Source: Bacteroidia bacterium (lineage in GTDB: Bacteria > Bacteroidota > Bacteroidia > Cytophagales > Cyclobacteriaceae). From it: 58,180 nt of DNA. The translations under genes and the position numbers were made by a program. Below, piece after piece: positions 37,413-46,176 of the stretch. The first letter of the stretch is position 1. Each line of letters opens with the position of its first letter. The notes under the pieces are model-generated. The model had not been told where the DNA came from. It worked only from the letters and a program-made list of their open reading frames with translations, and searched no databases. The stretch lies in assembly GCA_030426345.1 (NCBI GenBank), contig JAUHYU010000018.1, positions 1-58,180 on the forward strand, read 5' to 3'.

Positions 37413-40229
37413 TTATAATCCTATGCTTATTCCAATTGAAATTGATTTGTATCGAGGAACACCTGTTGTAGATAGGTTAAATTCGTTGACGGCATCCCTA
37501 TTTTCTTCAGGATCCAATCCACTATAACCCGAGTTGCTCACGAACAGATTTTTCCCGGTAATGAATATCCTACTATTCTGGAAGCCATATTTTACAAGTG
37601 CTGCATCTCCTAACCGATACCCAACTGTCAGATTGTTCAACCTGATATAAGATGCTTTTTCAATGGCCGAAATACCTTGGATGCTCACGTTATCATCATC
37701 TGATCTTAACATGTAGTATTCTGTATCGCCTTCCAAAGATTCAAACATCCCTCTGTTGAATTCACCAACATCTGAAGAATATCGATTACTGACAGACTGA
37801 ACCATAATATCGCCACCGAAAGCATACGAAAACAAGGCGTCAAGATAAAATCCCCTATACTCAAACGTATTTCCAAACCCGCCAAACACATCCGGTTGCT
37901 GACTCCCTGCATAATATTTATCATTTTGGTCTATGATATAATCTCCATTTTTATCTAGGAGCTTTGGCATCCCTTCACCTAATTCCACCCCGGCATAGCT
38001 TACCCTAAATCCTGTAACAGGGTTTACCGGAACCTCATCATCGTTGGCATAGAAACCATCGGAAGCATGCATATAAAATCCATTGATTGGCCGCCCTTCT
38101 GAGATAGAACCGAATGTTATGTTATTCGCGTCATCGGGCATAGCAGTAACCTCATTTGCTATAACAGATGCAGTCAATCTTGCAGTCCATGATAATTCTC
38201 CAAAATGGATATTTGAAGATAGTGCAGCGTTAAACCCAGTATTTTTTATACCGATGCCGTTTTTGATTTCGTCAGAATAACCAACTGTATTTGGCAACAT
38301 TACCTGATACTGAAAGTCTTTGATATCATTAGAAAAATACTCGGCATTGACAAAAATACTATTGCCAAACAAACCTAAATCCACTCCTACATTGAAATTA
38401 CTAGAGGTAGGGTTTGTATATGTATCATTTTGTCTTGCATATCTGGTGACCCCGGTGATATTGTCATAGCCACCAATAGTTCGTGTATCGCTTTTCCAGA
38501 GATAATCTTCTGTTGGCAATAAGCCTGACTTCCCTATTCCGGCATTCAAACTTGCGAGTGACAGAAAGCCTGTGTTGTCAATAGAAAAAACATTTCCAAG
38601 ATCCCAACTGGCTTCAACTGCTGGATATATTCCCCATCGCTGATCTTCCGGTAATTTAGAAGTTCCATCTGCACGCAAAACGCCATTCAATTCCAACCCT
38701 TCAGCAACTTCAAAGCTCGCCTCTGCGAAAAAAGAAAGTAATGAATTTTGGGCGATAATACTTCCTCCGTCTTTACTTGCTAGTGAGTAGTTACTACCTA
38801 TAGTTTTCACAAAGTTACTAGTTCCTTCTCCATCACGATCAGCAGTGATTTCGTTATATTGTACATCATCCATAATTATACTCTGACCGACAGTAATTTC
38901 AATTGCCTTATCGTTTATAAGTTGTCGGTAATTCAGTGTATTCTCATTAATAATTCGCTGTCTAGTACTTGTAGAGGCTAGGGAGAATATTCTGCCATCA
39001 TTGATAGTAGAAGGAATAAAGTAGTCCCTTCTTCCAGTTTCATAGTCTAAGCCAACCATTGTTTTAAAAGTCAGGTTGTCTGTGATGTCATATCCCAAAT
39101 TTATATTTGTCAGCAAGTGGTTATTGATGTTATCATCCCTGAGTTCTGCATCATCTTCAAAAATTGTAGGCGGAAAAACAGAAAGGTCATCGTTTTCAGC
39201 AAAGAATGAAGGATTGAACAAATTGGAGGTGGCATTGCCTCGATTTGCACGGCTCGCCAAGAGCATCACATCAAGTATCAACCGCTCAGTCACATTATAC
39301 CTTGTATTAAGATTAAGATTCATACGTTGCAGACCTACATCTTCTTTTGGAGACTTATCATCATAATATCCTAGGTGTAGCAGGTAGTGACCAAAAGAGC
39401 CACTATTACCAATCTTCAAGTTATAATTCTGAACAGAACGTGGTTTGTACTGATCTTCCTGCCAATCGGTATGATAACCATAAAAAGGGTTTAAGCTATC
39501 TGTCAGTACCATTGGCAGTTGGATACCGTCTAGATCGCCGGGAAGCGCAATCGCTTTGTTGTATAGTCCCTTCAAACGGCTTCTTTCACTGTTGCCACTT
39601 ATTGTCGACCTCAATTCCGGTTCAAAGTTCACACCTCCTGATACGCTAAGAGAAATATGCGTACCATTATAGGAACTACCATTTTTAGTGACAATAGAAA
39701 TAACCCCATTAGCACCTCTTGCCCCATATTTGGCCATGGAGAGAGAAGAACTGAGAACCTCTATTGATTCAATGTATTCTGGGCTGATTTCGCTAAGTGG
39801 ATTAATTTCCGATGCTTGGGAAGGATCTACAAAAATCGGCACATCATCGATTAGGATCAATGGCCGATTGTCAATTCCCATAGATAAGGTATTGACAGTA
39901 TTAACTCCCATTACACTCTGAATACCGGGAGCGCCATTCCAATTTTTAACAAAAAAACCAGACAACCTACCTTGCAACAGATCTTCGAGATCGGCTGATG
40001 GTATGTCTTTCAGTTCATCTCCAAAAATCTTCTTTGGATTGATCTTGTAACTTTCCACTTTAGGAATGGAATCGTTTTCTGCGGAGGCCAATTGCCCGGA
40101 ATCTTTGTCTGTTTCCGTCGCATCATGCACATTGGCAATCATATTGTTAACGAAAAGTAATTGCAACAGAATCAAACACCCAAAAAGCTTTATATGCCAA
40201 TTGACCCTTTTGTGTAATCTTTTTGTCAT
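37413..40229 (-). CDS. SusC/RagA TonB-dependent transporter (copy 2), without the N-terminal regulatory domain
   Basis: I chose the ATG at 40227-40229 (MTKRLHKRVNWHIKLFGCLI); a longer TTG-started reading is less likely. The mature protein begins with a short acidic and Ser-rich stretch. The plug follows directly (SADLEDLLQGRLSGFFVKNW, then KYGARGANGVISIVTKNG), with no carboxypeptidase-like domain. The barrel ends YKSISIGISIGL. It is about 938 residues long. It should import a substrate with SusD copy 2. It is the first gene of the nine-gene operon. Confidence 0.93.
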   Translation of the reverse strand: MTKRLHKRVNWHIKLFGCLILLQLLFVNNMIANVHDATETDKDSGQLASAENDSIPKVESYKINPKKIFGDELKDIPSADLEDLLQGRLSGFFVKNWNGAPGIQSVMGVNTVNTLSMGIDNRPLILIDDVPIFVDPSQASEINPLSEISPEYIESIEVLSSSLSMAKYGARGANGVISIVTKNGSSYNGTHISLSVSGGVNFEPELRSTISGNSERSRLKGLYNKAIALPGDLDGIQLPMVLTDSLNPFYGYHTDWQEDQYKPRSVQNYNLKIGNSGSFGHYLLHLGYYDDKSPKEDVGLQRMNLNLNTRYNVTERLILDVMLLASRANRGNATSNLFNPSFFAENDDLSVFPPTIFEDDAELRDDNINNHLLTNINLGYDITDNLTFKTMVGLDYETGRRDYFIPSTINDGRIFSLASTSTRQRIINENTLNYRQLINDKAIEITVGQSIIMDDVQYNEITADRDGEGTSNFVKTIGSNYSLASKDGGSIIAQNSLLSFFAEASFEVAEGLELNGVLRADGTSKLPEDQRWGIYPAVEASWDLGNVFSIDNTGFLSLASLNAGIGKSGLLPTEDYLWKSDTRTIGGYDNITGVTRYARQNDTYTNPTSSNFNVGVDLGLFGNSIFVNAEYFSNDIKDFQYQVMLPNTVGYSDEIKNGIGIKNTGFNAALSSNIHFGELSWTARLTASVIANEVTAMPDDANNITFGSISEGRPINGFYMHASDGFYANDDEVPVNPVTGFRVSYAGVELGEGMPKLLDKNGDYIIDQNDKYYAGSQQPDVFGGFGNTFEYRGFYLDALFSYAFGGDIMVQSVSNRYSSDVGEFNRGMFESLEGDTEYYMLRSDDDNVSIQGISAIEKASYIRLNNLTVGYRLGDAALVKYGFQNSRIFITGKNLFVSNSGYSGLDPEENRDAVNEFNLSTTGVPRYKSISIGISIGL

Positions 40230-40308
40230 ATTATCATAATATTTAAAAATTATTATTGATTTAAAGTTGGTTATAGTATTAAAATTTATGTAGAAATGAA
40301 TTGAAAGA

Positions 40309-40346
40309 ACGTGCAATCACCAGAGGCATTTGCACGTCATTTTTTA
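40309..40346. terminator. Hairpin with T-run between the LamG lipoprotein gene and SusC copy 2
   Basis: ACGTGCAA (40309-40316) pairs with TTGCACGT (40330-40337), and a T-run follows on the plus strand (40340-40346). The minus strand has only a weak T-rich tail. It overlaps the end of the LamG gene by 3 bases. It may end LamG transcription partly, or stabilise mRNA ends. Confidence 0.5.
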
Positions 40347-42149
40347 TTCATTATATAATAAAAGCATTTCTTCTGCAGATAAAGCATAGTCGAACATGTA
40401 GGCCGTAGAAGTGCTCCCTTCATACCAATAGCCATATGTACCCGTTCCGTCTTGAGCAATACGAACCGGGTATCCGCTATCCATATCTCCGAAGGATGAT
40501 ATATCTGCACTACCCCATATTTCACCATCTTGATAAATTACTGCCTCGCCACTCCTGTCGATCGTAGCAGCCAAAAGATGCCATTCTCCATCATTAAACT
40601 CAGATCCGTCGGTTTTAACATCAATTCTGTTACCATTACCATCCGCTAAGTTCAACCTCCATTCATCGTTGTTGTGAACCAAGAGAAAACCTTTGTTCCC
40701 TCCACTGTTCCAGTCTTTATCACCTATGAATACAGGATCACTATTGGAGATTGTAGTATTTACCCAAATGGCTACTGAATAATTTCCCGTATGTCTGAAA
40801 TCAAGAGACCCGGCATCATCAATAGTAGCGTATTCTGAAGAACCATTAAAAGTTCTTACAAATCGTTCACGACTATTTACCAATTCTGCAACCGGATCTA
40901 CAGAAGAGTTGATGATTGGTAGGGCCATGTATGTGCCATCTTGTTTGCGCAGCTGTGTATTGTTATCAAGGTTATTTTCATTTAATCCTGCAATCTCTCC
41001 ATCGCTCAAGACATAATCAAAGATGATCGGCTCACCGGTCATGCCTTCATACACCTTGCCATATCCCGCTGTACCATCCTGTGCTAAGCGAATTGGGAAT
41101 CCGCTAGTCATATCTCCAGTGGACGATAAATCCGTACGCCCCATCTCTACACCATCCTGATAAATGACTACATCCCCATCTCTATCAAACGTGGCAGCCA
41201 AATGATGCCATACTCCATCATTGATTACTCCACCTGTAAGGTCTTTCCGACCACTGGCTCCATCACCAAGGTTAAGCTTCCATTTTTCACCTATATGCGC
41301 GAACAGAAACCCTTTATTTCCTCCACTACCCCAATCTTTATCACCAATAATTACGGGATCATCATTAGAAGAAGTTGTATTAATCCAAATAGAAATTGAA
41401 AAATCTCCTGCATTTCTAAAAGCAAGATCGTCGGAATCAATCAGTGTGAGATAATCATCTGCACCATCAAAGGTGAAAATATGTCCATAGGCATCGTCCA
41501 ACATACTACTGGCGCCAGAAACCTGTGTTTTGATCTCCAAGATTTCGCCATCGCTTTTCTTTAAGAAAGCCAGAGCTCTAGGACGAATATTAGCCATATG
41601 AAATTTATAGTCCAATGTCTGAACCGAAGCGGGTTGACTTGCATCTGCATTGTTATATACAATCGCAAATGAAAGTATTCGCTCCTCACCAGAGCCAAAT
41701 CCTAGAATGTCAAAGCTAGATGAATAGGTCGACACATATTCATCGTCGCCATTGATTGCAGGAATTGCCAAATCTTCCAACACCTCATTGTCTCCGATCA
41801 AAACCTGAATTTGTTGGGGTTCAAGCTGAGAAACTATACTAATTTCGAAATCGGTTCCCGGGTTGTAATATTCTTCTTCCCAAGGATTGTAGGGTAGGCC
41901 TGCCAGCTCTTCATCGGTGTATGGCGCTCCGGTGGCAGGGTTGATGTGCCATAAAGTCGCTTCCATTCCCACCAACCTATCATCTACAGGCTTCTCAGGC
42001 AAATCAGCCACTATAAGTGGCTCCTTTTCCTGCTCCTCGCAGGAAGAAATAATCATCAGACTAAAAACAGTAAAGGACAATCCCCAAACTCTCCAACTTA
42101 TTGACGGCAATCCAGAAAATTTCATTCTCTTTCGTAACTGTTTATTCAT
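40344..42149 (-). CDS. Lipoprotein with two tandem LamG domains
   Basis: The 601-residue protein has a lipoprotein signal ending FSLMIISSCEE. An Ig-like or unknown N-terminal region (about 50-200) follows, then two LamG/concanavalin A-like domains (about 225-400 and 430-601). Each domain carries SIWINTT or AIWVNTT, IGDKDW-SGGNKGF and GVWHHLAATFDRDG or GEWHLLAATIDRSG. The same LamG type occurs in both secreted phosphodiesterases of this locus. It probably binds the locus' substrate at the surface. It lies 114 bases before SusC copy 2, across a hairpin. Confidence 0.85.
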   Translation of the reverse strand: MNKQLRKRMKFSGLPSISWRVWGLSFTVFSLMIISSCEEQEKEPLIVADLPEKPVDDRLVGMEATLWHINPATGAPYTDEELAGLPYNPWEEEYYNPGTDFEISIVSQLEPQQIQVLIGDNEVLEDLAIPAINGDDEYVSTYSSSFDILGFGSGEERILSFAIVYNNADASQPASVQTLDYKFHMANIRPRALAFLKKSDGEILEIKTQVSGASSMLDDAYGHIFTFDGADDYLTLIDSDDLAFRNAGDFSISIWINTTSSNDDPVIIGDKDWGSGGNKGFLFAHIGEKWKLNLGDGASGRKDLTGGVINDGVWHHLAATFDRDGDVVIYQDGVEMGRTDLSSTGDMTSGFPIRLAQDGTAGYGKVYEGMTGEPIIFDYVLSDGEIAGLNENNLDNNTQLRKQDGTYMALPIINSSVDPVAELVNSRERFVRTFNGSSEYATIDDAGSLDFRHTGNYSVAIWVNTTISNSDPVFIGDKDWNSGGNKGFLLVHNNDEWRLNLADGNGNRIDVKTDGSEFNDGEWHLLAATIDRSGEAVIYQDGEIWGSADISSFGDMDSGYPVRIAQDGTGTYGYWYEGSTSTAYMFDYALSAEEMLLLYNE

Positions 42150-42293
42150 ATTTACTTATTTTATCCACTTTGCTTATGTATGTAATTTAACTATTCAATC
42201 TCGCCCGGATCAATGGTGCTAAATTAATTCTAGACGAATTGCAGAAGGCCAAACACCTTCTTTAAACACGCTTATTTTATTTTGAGCATCTCC

Positions 42294-42327
42294 CAAATGT
42301 ATCGTGCTGACAGCTATAAATTGCAAA
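42294..42327 (-). promoter_or_regulatory. Putative promoter for the LamG lipoprotein gene
   Basis: The minus strand reads TACATTTG (complement of 42294-42301). A TTTG lies 22 bases upstream (complement of 42324-42327), against the ideal 19. The LamG gene start is about 145 bases downstream. An AT-rich tract lies just upstream. Confidence 0.45.
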
Positions 42328-42334
42328 CAATATC

Positions 42335-42373
42335 ATTAATTAATATATTATTAATCATTATTAATATAATTTG
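42335..42373. repeat. AT-rich ATTAAT tract
   Basis: It consists of nested ATTAAT/TTAATA units with a single C near its centre. It sits directly upstream of the putative LamG-gene promoter and may act as an upstream activating element or curved DNA. Confidence 0.4.
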
Positions 42374-42428
42374 CCTATTTCATAATAAGGAGGTAAAATC
42401 AGATTAATTAACCATGTAAGACATTATG

Positions 42429-42466
42429 AAAATCCATGGCCAATTCATGGATTTTAGATGCTTTTA
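42429..42466. repeat. Inverted pair of dispersed motifs, intergenic
   Basis: AAAATCCATGG (42429-42439) faces CATGGATTTTAGATGCTTTT (42446-42465), so AAAATCCATG and CATGGATTTT form a 10-bp inverted repeat with 7 bases between. Confidence 0.75.
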
Positions 42467-42546
42467 TGGATATTTAAGCAGGTGGTTACATGAAAAGGAA
42501 CAGCCTATCCTGAGGTAGGATAGCGCATAAAAAGACATGCCGCTTT

Positions 42547-43710
42547 TCAATTGTCCTTCACACATCTAACAGAAAAGCCAAACTCTTTTCCAATAATGAT
42601 GCGGTCTATAAAACTTTCTTCCTTGAAAACTATTCTTTTCCAGGCATCTCTTTCTGAATCCTGAGTTGCTGTCCAATAGATGGCTGCTATGCCGGAGTTC
42701 GCAAAAACACCATCTGTCAATCGATCCCCGGTAAACTTCATGTTGAAACTTAATCCACTTTGACCTTCCAACAGAATACCGTTGCCCCCGGCCATTTCTT
42801 CTAAAGAAACCCATTCGGCATGGGATGGTAGATGCCAATCTGCAGGGCAAACTCCTTGCACCGCAGCATCACTCCCTTGGTATGTAGAATTATTGAACGA
42901 TTGGTCAATACCCATGGCCGCAGCCCAATTGTAATATCTACCGGCCACCTCCGGGGCATAAGTGCCTGTGCCTGTATAGCTACCTTCTCCGGCATCAAAA
43001 TTCAAATTGTCAGAAGTCCAGCATTGGTTGCCGATCAAAGTCGTGCCATAAATCTGACCGTCTCGCGTGTCAATCAGAGGATCACCGCACTGCCAACTGT
43101 CTGTTTGACTATTTGCACCTCCTCCGGCTGTAAGCGATATCCATGAATCCCCATTATACCCTTCGAAATCCTCCCCCGTCCACCGGATGGAACCTGCAAC
43201 TGCCGGAGCGTTGGAATTTAGTATTACCGACCCGACGAGCTTTCCTTTGATAGGATCCATAAATGTCTTTTCTCCGCTTATATTTTGAGCATCTTTAGAT
43301 ATTCCATTACTGCTTTTTTCGGCATACATCGCATATGGAACTGACAGCAACTGTGAAGTACCCATCAACATATAGTCAGTTCCACCATGCACATCCATTT
43401 CCACTTTTATAAAAAACCTTCCTGACCCCCAGTCTATATCTTCAAAATTACTGGTGGGAAACGACCCATTTCCTATTTCCAGAGCCACCATGCCCATCTT
43501 ATTCGTAGTGATTTTGTGAACTTCGCTGTACACACTTGAACCATCAATTTTTCCATGAAGCAAGCTAATTCTAAAAGATATATCCTTATTTGCCAACAAA
43601 GTTCCGTCCACATTTCGCGCCACAGCCTGATAATTAAAGCCATGAGGAACCTGAGCGCTAAGCATGTTGCTGAAAAATAAAAGGGCGCAAAAAATAAAGA
43701 TAAATTTCAT
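42547..43710 (-). CDS. Secreted FISUMP-domain protein
   Basis: The 387-residue protein has a signal peptide (ends MLSAQ). A Bacteroidota N-terminal domain follows (PHGFNYQAVARNVDGTLL, about residues 22-40, and VPYAMYAEK near 130). A short low-complexity linker comes next, then a C-terminal FISUMP domain. That domain contains DGQIYGTTLIGNQCWTSDNL, GRYYNWAAAMG, GVCPADWHLPSHAEWVSLE and a terminal GFSVRCVKDN. FISUMP proteins are surface or secreted, of unknown role. It follows the small T9SS protein gene by 1 base. Confidence 0.9.
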   Translation of the reverse strand: MKFIFIFCALLFFSNMLSAQVPHGFNYQAVARNVDGTLLANKDISFRISLLHGKIDGSSVYSEVHKITTNKMGMVALEIGNGSFPTSNFEDIDWGSGRFFIKVEMDVHGGTDYMLMGTSQLLSVPYAMYAEKSSNGISKDAQNISGEKTFMDPIKGKLVGSVILNSNAPAVAGSIRWTGEDFEGYNGDSWISLTAGGGANSQTDSWQCGDPLIDTRDGQIYGTTLIGNQCWTSDNLNFDAGEGSYTGTGTYAPEVAGRYYNWAAAMGIDQSFNNSTYQGSDAAVQGVCPADWHLPSHAEWVSLEEMAGGNGILLEGQSGLSFNMKFTGDRLTDGVFANSGIAAIYWTATQDSERDAWKRIVFKEESFIDRIIIGKEFGFSVRCVKDN

Positions 43711-43711
43711 A

Positions 43712-44215
43712 TCAATTCAATTTAACAATCCTCGATGTTTTCAAATATCCTGATTGCTCTCCAAAAATCCTCACAAGATAGACTCCTGCCATCAGATGAT
43801 CCAAATGAAGCGTTTGTAGACCTTTTGGCAACTCAAAGCGCTGCACAATTCGCCCGTTAACATCTGTCAAACTCATGGATAAATCCCCTATTTCGATCGG
43901 TGCGTTGATGGTAATCTCCTCATCAAACGGGTTTGGGTAAATGTTAAAATCATCATTTTTTAATTCCAACTTCTCAATCCCCATATCGGTAGCGATTCCT
44001 TCAAGGATATAGCCCTCATTAAAAAATGTATCGCCAAAAGTGCCAATATTCCATGATAAAAGCATCCCCTCATTTACCATATCTTTTCCTGCAGTATTGA
44101 CAACTTCTTTGGTAATAGATTGGGAAAAAACCGGGGATACCATCAGCAACACCATAGAAAACGTAATGCAATATTTCACACCACCAAGATATTTGCAAAT
44201 TCTAGACTTTATCAT
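43712..44215 (-). CDS. Small T9SS-sorted protein
   Basis: The 167-residue protein has a signal peptide (ends SPVFSQ). A short domain of about 60 residues without known motifs follows (GKDMVNEGMLLSWNIGTFGD). The type A T9SS sorting domain (about 85-167) has NIYPNPFDEEITI, LTDVNGRIVQRFELP and MAGVYLVRIF. It is secreted and anchored by T9SS. It lies 4 bases after the peroxidase gene and 1 base before the FISUMP gene, so it belongs to the same operon. Confidence 0.88.
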   Translation of the reverse strand: MIKSRICKYLGGVKYCITFSMVLLMVSPVFSQSITKEVVNTAGKDMVNEGMLLSWNIGTFGDTFFNEGYILEGIATDMGIEKLELKNDDFNIYPNPFDEEITINAPIEIGDLSMSLTDVNGRIVQRFELPKGLQTLHLDHLMAGVYLVRIFGEQSGYLKTSRIVKLN

Positions 44216-44219
44216 AGCA

Positions 44220-46151
44220 TCAATGCTTAATCAGTTTAAATTGCCCATTGGCTCCTTCCGATTTGATGGTTAAGGTATACAATCCGTTCTTCAATCCTGT
44301 ATCTAACAAAAATGAAAATTTGTTATCTCCCCTAGTCAAGACGAGCTCTTTTCCAAGTACCAACCTTCCTGTCACGTCATAGATGGTAAGCTCGGCCTTG
44401 CCGCCGATCAATGCTTTTATTCTGACTTTTATATGGTCATTGAATGGATTCGGGAATACTTCAGCCTCCACCTTTCTTAAATTATCAAATGGAATAATGC
44501 CTACTGTAATGAATTTATTTTCCGCTTTAAACACATCATCTTGAATGGCCTTTATTTCTGAATTTCTTTTGATAATATCTGACAAACGGGTTTCTTTCAG
44601 CATGTCAATTTCTTGGGCAGTAAATGACTTATCGTTTTCGTACCAAAACCTATCGCCATCGCGCAATGCCATAAACTGCCGCTGCATGATGGTATAAATA
44701 AGCTCACCAAATATAGCTCCTTCTACTGGTTCTTCGGCCAACATGCCCACCAAAGGATCAATTGTATTAATATTTCCATAGACGCTTCCTAGCGTGTTTT
44801 GTATTTGGCCATTATCGGTAATATCTGCATAGCTCGTTTTGGCCACTAAGCCGAAATCCAGCCTTATGGTATTATAATCGGGCAATCCCTTTTCCCTAGA
44901 TCGCAAGATATTGATGGCGATGAGATCCAATCCTTTAGAACCGGGAGGGCCAAAAAGAAAATTACGCAATGATCCAACCATTTTCATATCAAGCTGCTGT
45001 TGTTTTTGCGTAGCCATTCCCCGCAAAAACGGATCAATTCCCCCTTCATCTTTAATGACCAACGGTTTAAAAAACACTTCCCGCAGATGTATGCTGCCGT
45101 AAACTGAAGTTTCCCCAGTTTCCTCCAGACGCACGAATTGCTCATTGACTATAGAATGGCCAAACCGGGAAGCAACAGAAGAAAACACGTTGAGAATATT
45201 GGGATTGGCATCTCCATCATACCCCTGATATGCAGGGAGACTGACTCCCAGAGTCGGCAACCACTCTTCGTATGTGACAACCTGAAGCAGAGCCCCAACC
45301 ATTTTCCTGGCCCGTTGATACAATTGCTCATCATTCCAATCAGGATGCTCTTGCATCAGCACTTCACATAACCTGTTGTGTTCCCGAACAAAAAGCGTAT
45401 GAAAACAAACTAGTCCGGCGTGTTCATTGGCGCGTTCATCCCCCGCTACAAATATTTTTGTAGGTTCCGGTTGCGTCCCTCCTTCCATATCTGGGCCGTT
45501 TATATCTATCGCCCCATCGAACTCTCCATCTATCGTATTAAAAGGCAACAGATCACCTTTAGAAACCTTTAATTTTCCATGAGTAAAAGTGCGCAGCCAG
45601 CTGGCCGTTTCAGTATCAGAACCATAAATCACTGACCCATCAATCCATGAAGTCACTTGATTGGTCTGTTGGCGAGGAATACCCGTTGCTCCTCCAGTAT
45701 CAGGATCGTAGGCACTTCTTTCTACTTTCATTTTCACCTTTCCAGTGGCGTTGGGATCAAAGTAAATATCTCCTGATGGGATGTCAAACACGAGCAATTC
45801 TCCTGTTCCGGAATCGTTGAAGGTAATATCATGGTCAATAAACTGCCCAAAATTCCATACAAAATCGCTGTGACCATGTGAGTTTTCCATAAAATCCTTT
45901 TGGTCAAAGAACTCATTGCTAATTACTCTAGGATTTGGCAAGTCTACACCGCCTGGTGAATCTATTCCATTTCCATAATTCACCGAGGTCACTCGTTGGA
46001 ACTGGCTGTTTGATTTCCCCCATTTCGGATGGGATGCATTGTTGCTAGCACCATCAATTGTCCTGTTTTCTTGCGCCATTCCCAAGTGGGAAAATATCAG
46101 AAACACAAGCCAACCCATGGATTTTAGATGCTTTTTTGAGGGTATTATCAT
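44220..46151 (-). CDS. Secreted animal-type heme peroxidase with T9SS sorting domain
   Basis: I chose the ATG at 46149-46151 (MIIPSKKHLKSMGWLVFL...); other in-frame ATGs lie at 46208 (overlapping the upstream gene) and 46118. The domain carries the distal His in WNFGQFIDHDITF (H107 from this start), FVREHNRLCEVL, and the proximal region SRFGHSIVNEQF. This matches the animal heme peroxidase (linoleate diol synthase / peroxinectin) group, which makes reactive halide or oxygen species. A T9SS C-terminus (VEAEVFPNPFNDHIKV) exports it. The motif copy at 46114-46140 falls in the signal peptide. Confidence 0.93.
   Translation of the reverse strand: MIIPSKKHLKSMGWLVFLIFSHLGMAQENRTIDGASNNASHPKWGKSNSQFQRVTSVNYGNGIDSPGGVDLPNPRVISNEFFDQKDFMENSHGHSDFVWNFGQFIDHDITFNDSGTGELLVFDIPSGDIYFDPNATGKVKMKVERSAYDPDTGGATGIPRQQTNQVTSWIDGSVIYGSDTETASWLRTFTHGKLKVSKGDLLPFNTIDGEFDGAIDINGPDMEGGTQPEPTKIFVAGDERANEHAGLVCFHTLFVREHNRLCEVLMQEHPDWNDEQLYQRARKMVGALLQVVTYEEWLPTLGVSLPAYQGYDGDANPNILNVFSSVASRFGHSIVNEQFVRLEETGETSVYGSIHLREVFFKPLVIKDEGGIDPFLRGMATQKQQQLDMKMVGSLRNFLFGPPGSKGLDLIAINILRSREKGLPDYNTIRLDFGLVAKTSYADITDNGQIQNTLGSVYGNINTIDPLVGMLAEEPVEGAIFGELIYTIMQRQFMALRDGDRFWYENDKSFTAQEIDMLKETRLSDIIKRNSEIKAIQDDVFKAENKFITVGIIPFDNLRKVEAEVFPNPFNDHIKVRIKALIGGKAELTIYDVTGRLVLGKELVLTRGDNKFSFLLDTGLKNGLYTLTIKSEGANGQFKLIKH
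46114..46140 (+). repeat. Dispersed motif inside the peroxidase signal peptide
   Basis: CCATGGATTTTAGATGCTTTTTT is a near-perfect consensus. On the coding strand it reads KKHLKSMG (S-M frame), around a possible alternative start ATG. Confidence 0.75.
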
Positions 46152-46176
46152 GACAAAGGGGTGCAACATGGATAGG

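Larger units (their letters stand above)
42150..42546. other. 397-bp intergenic region between the two surface units
   Basis: It holds a weak hairpin after the FISUMP gene (CTATCCT at 42505-42511 pairing with AGGATAG at 42517-42523) and an inverted motif pair (42429-42466). An AT-rich ATTAAT tract (42335-42373) and a possible minus-strand promoter follow. The promoter is CAAATGTA at 42294-42301, the complement of TACATTTG, with a CAAA 22 bases further out. No gene is seen. Confidence 0.6.

Noticed and set aside
46118-46140. Motif as a translation-initiation element, because it contains an ATG in front of the peroxidase signal peptide
   Set aside because: Most other copies lie inside genes or between gene ends, and ATG 46149-46151 gives a better start.
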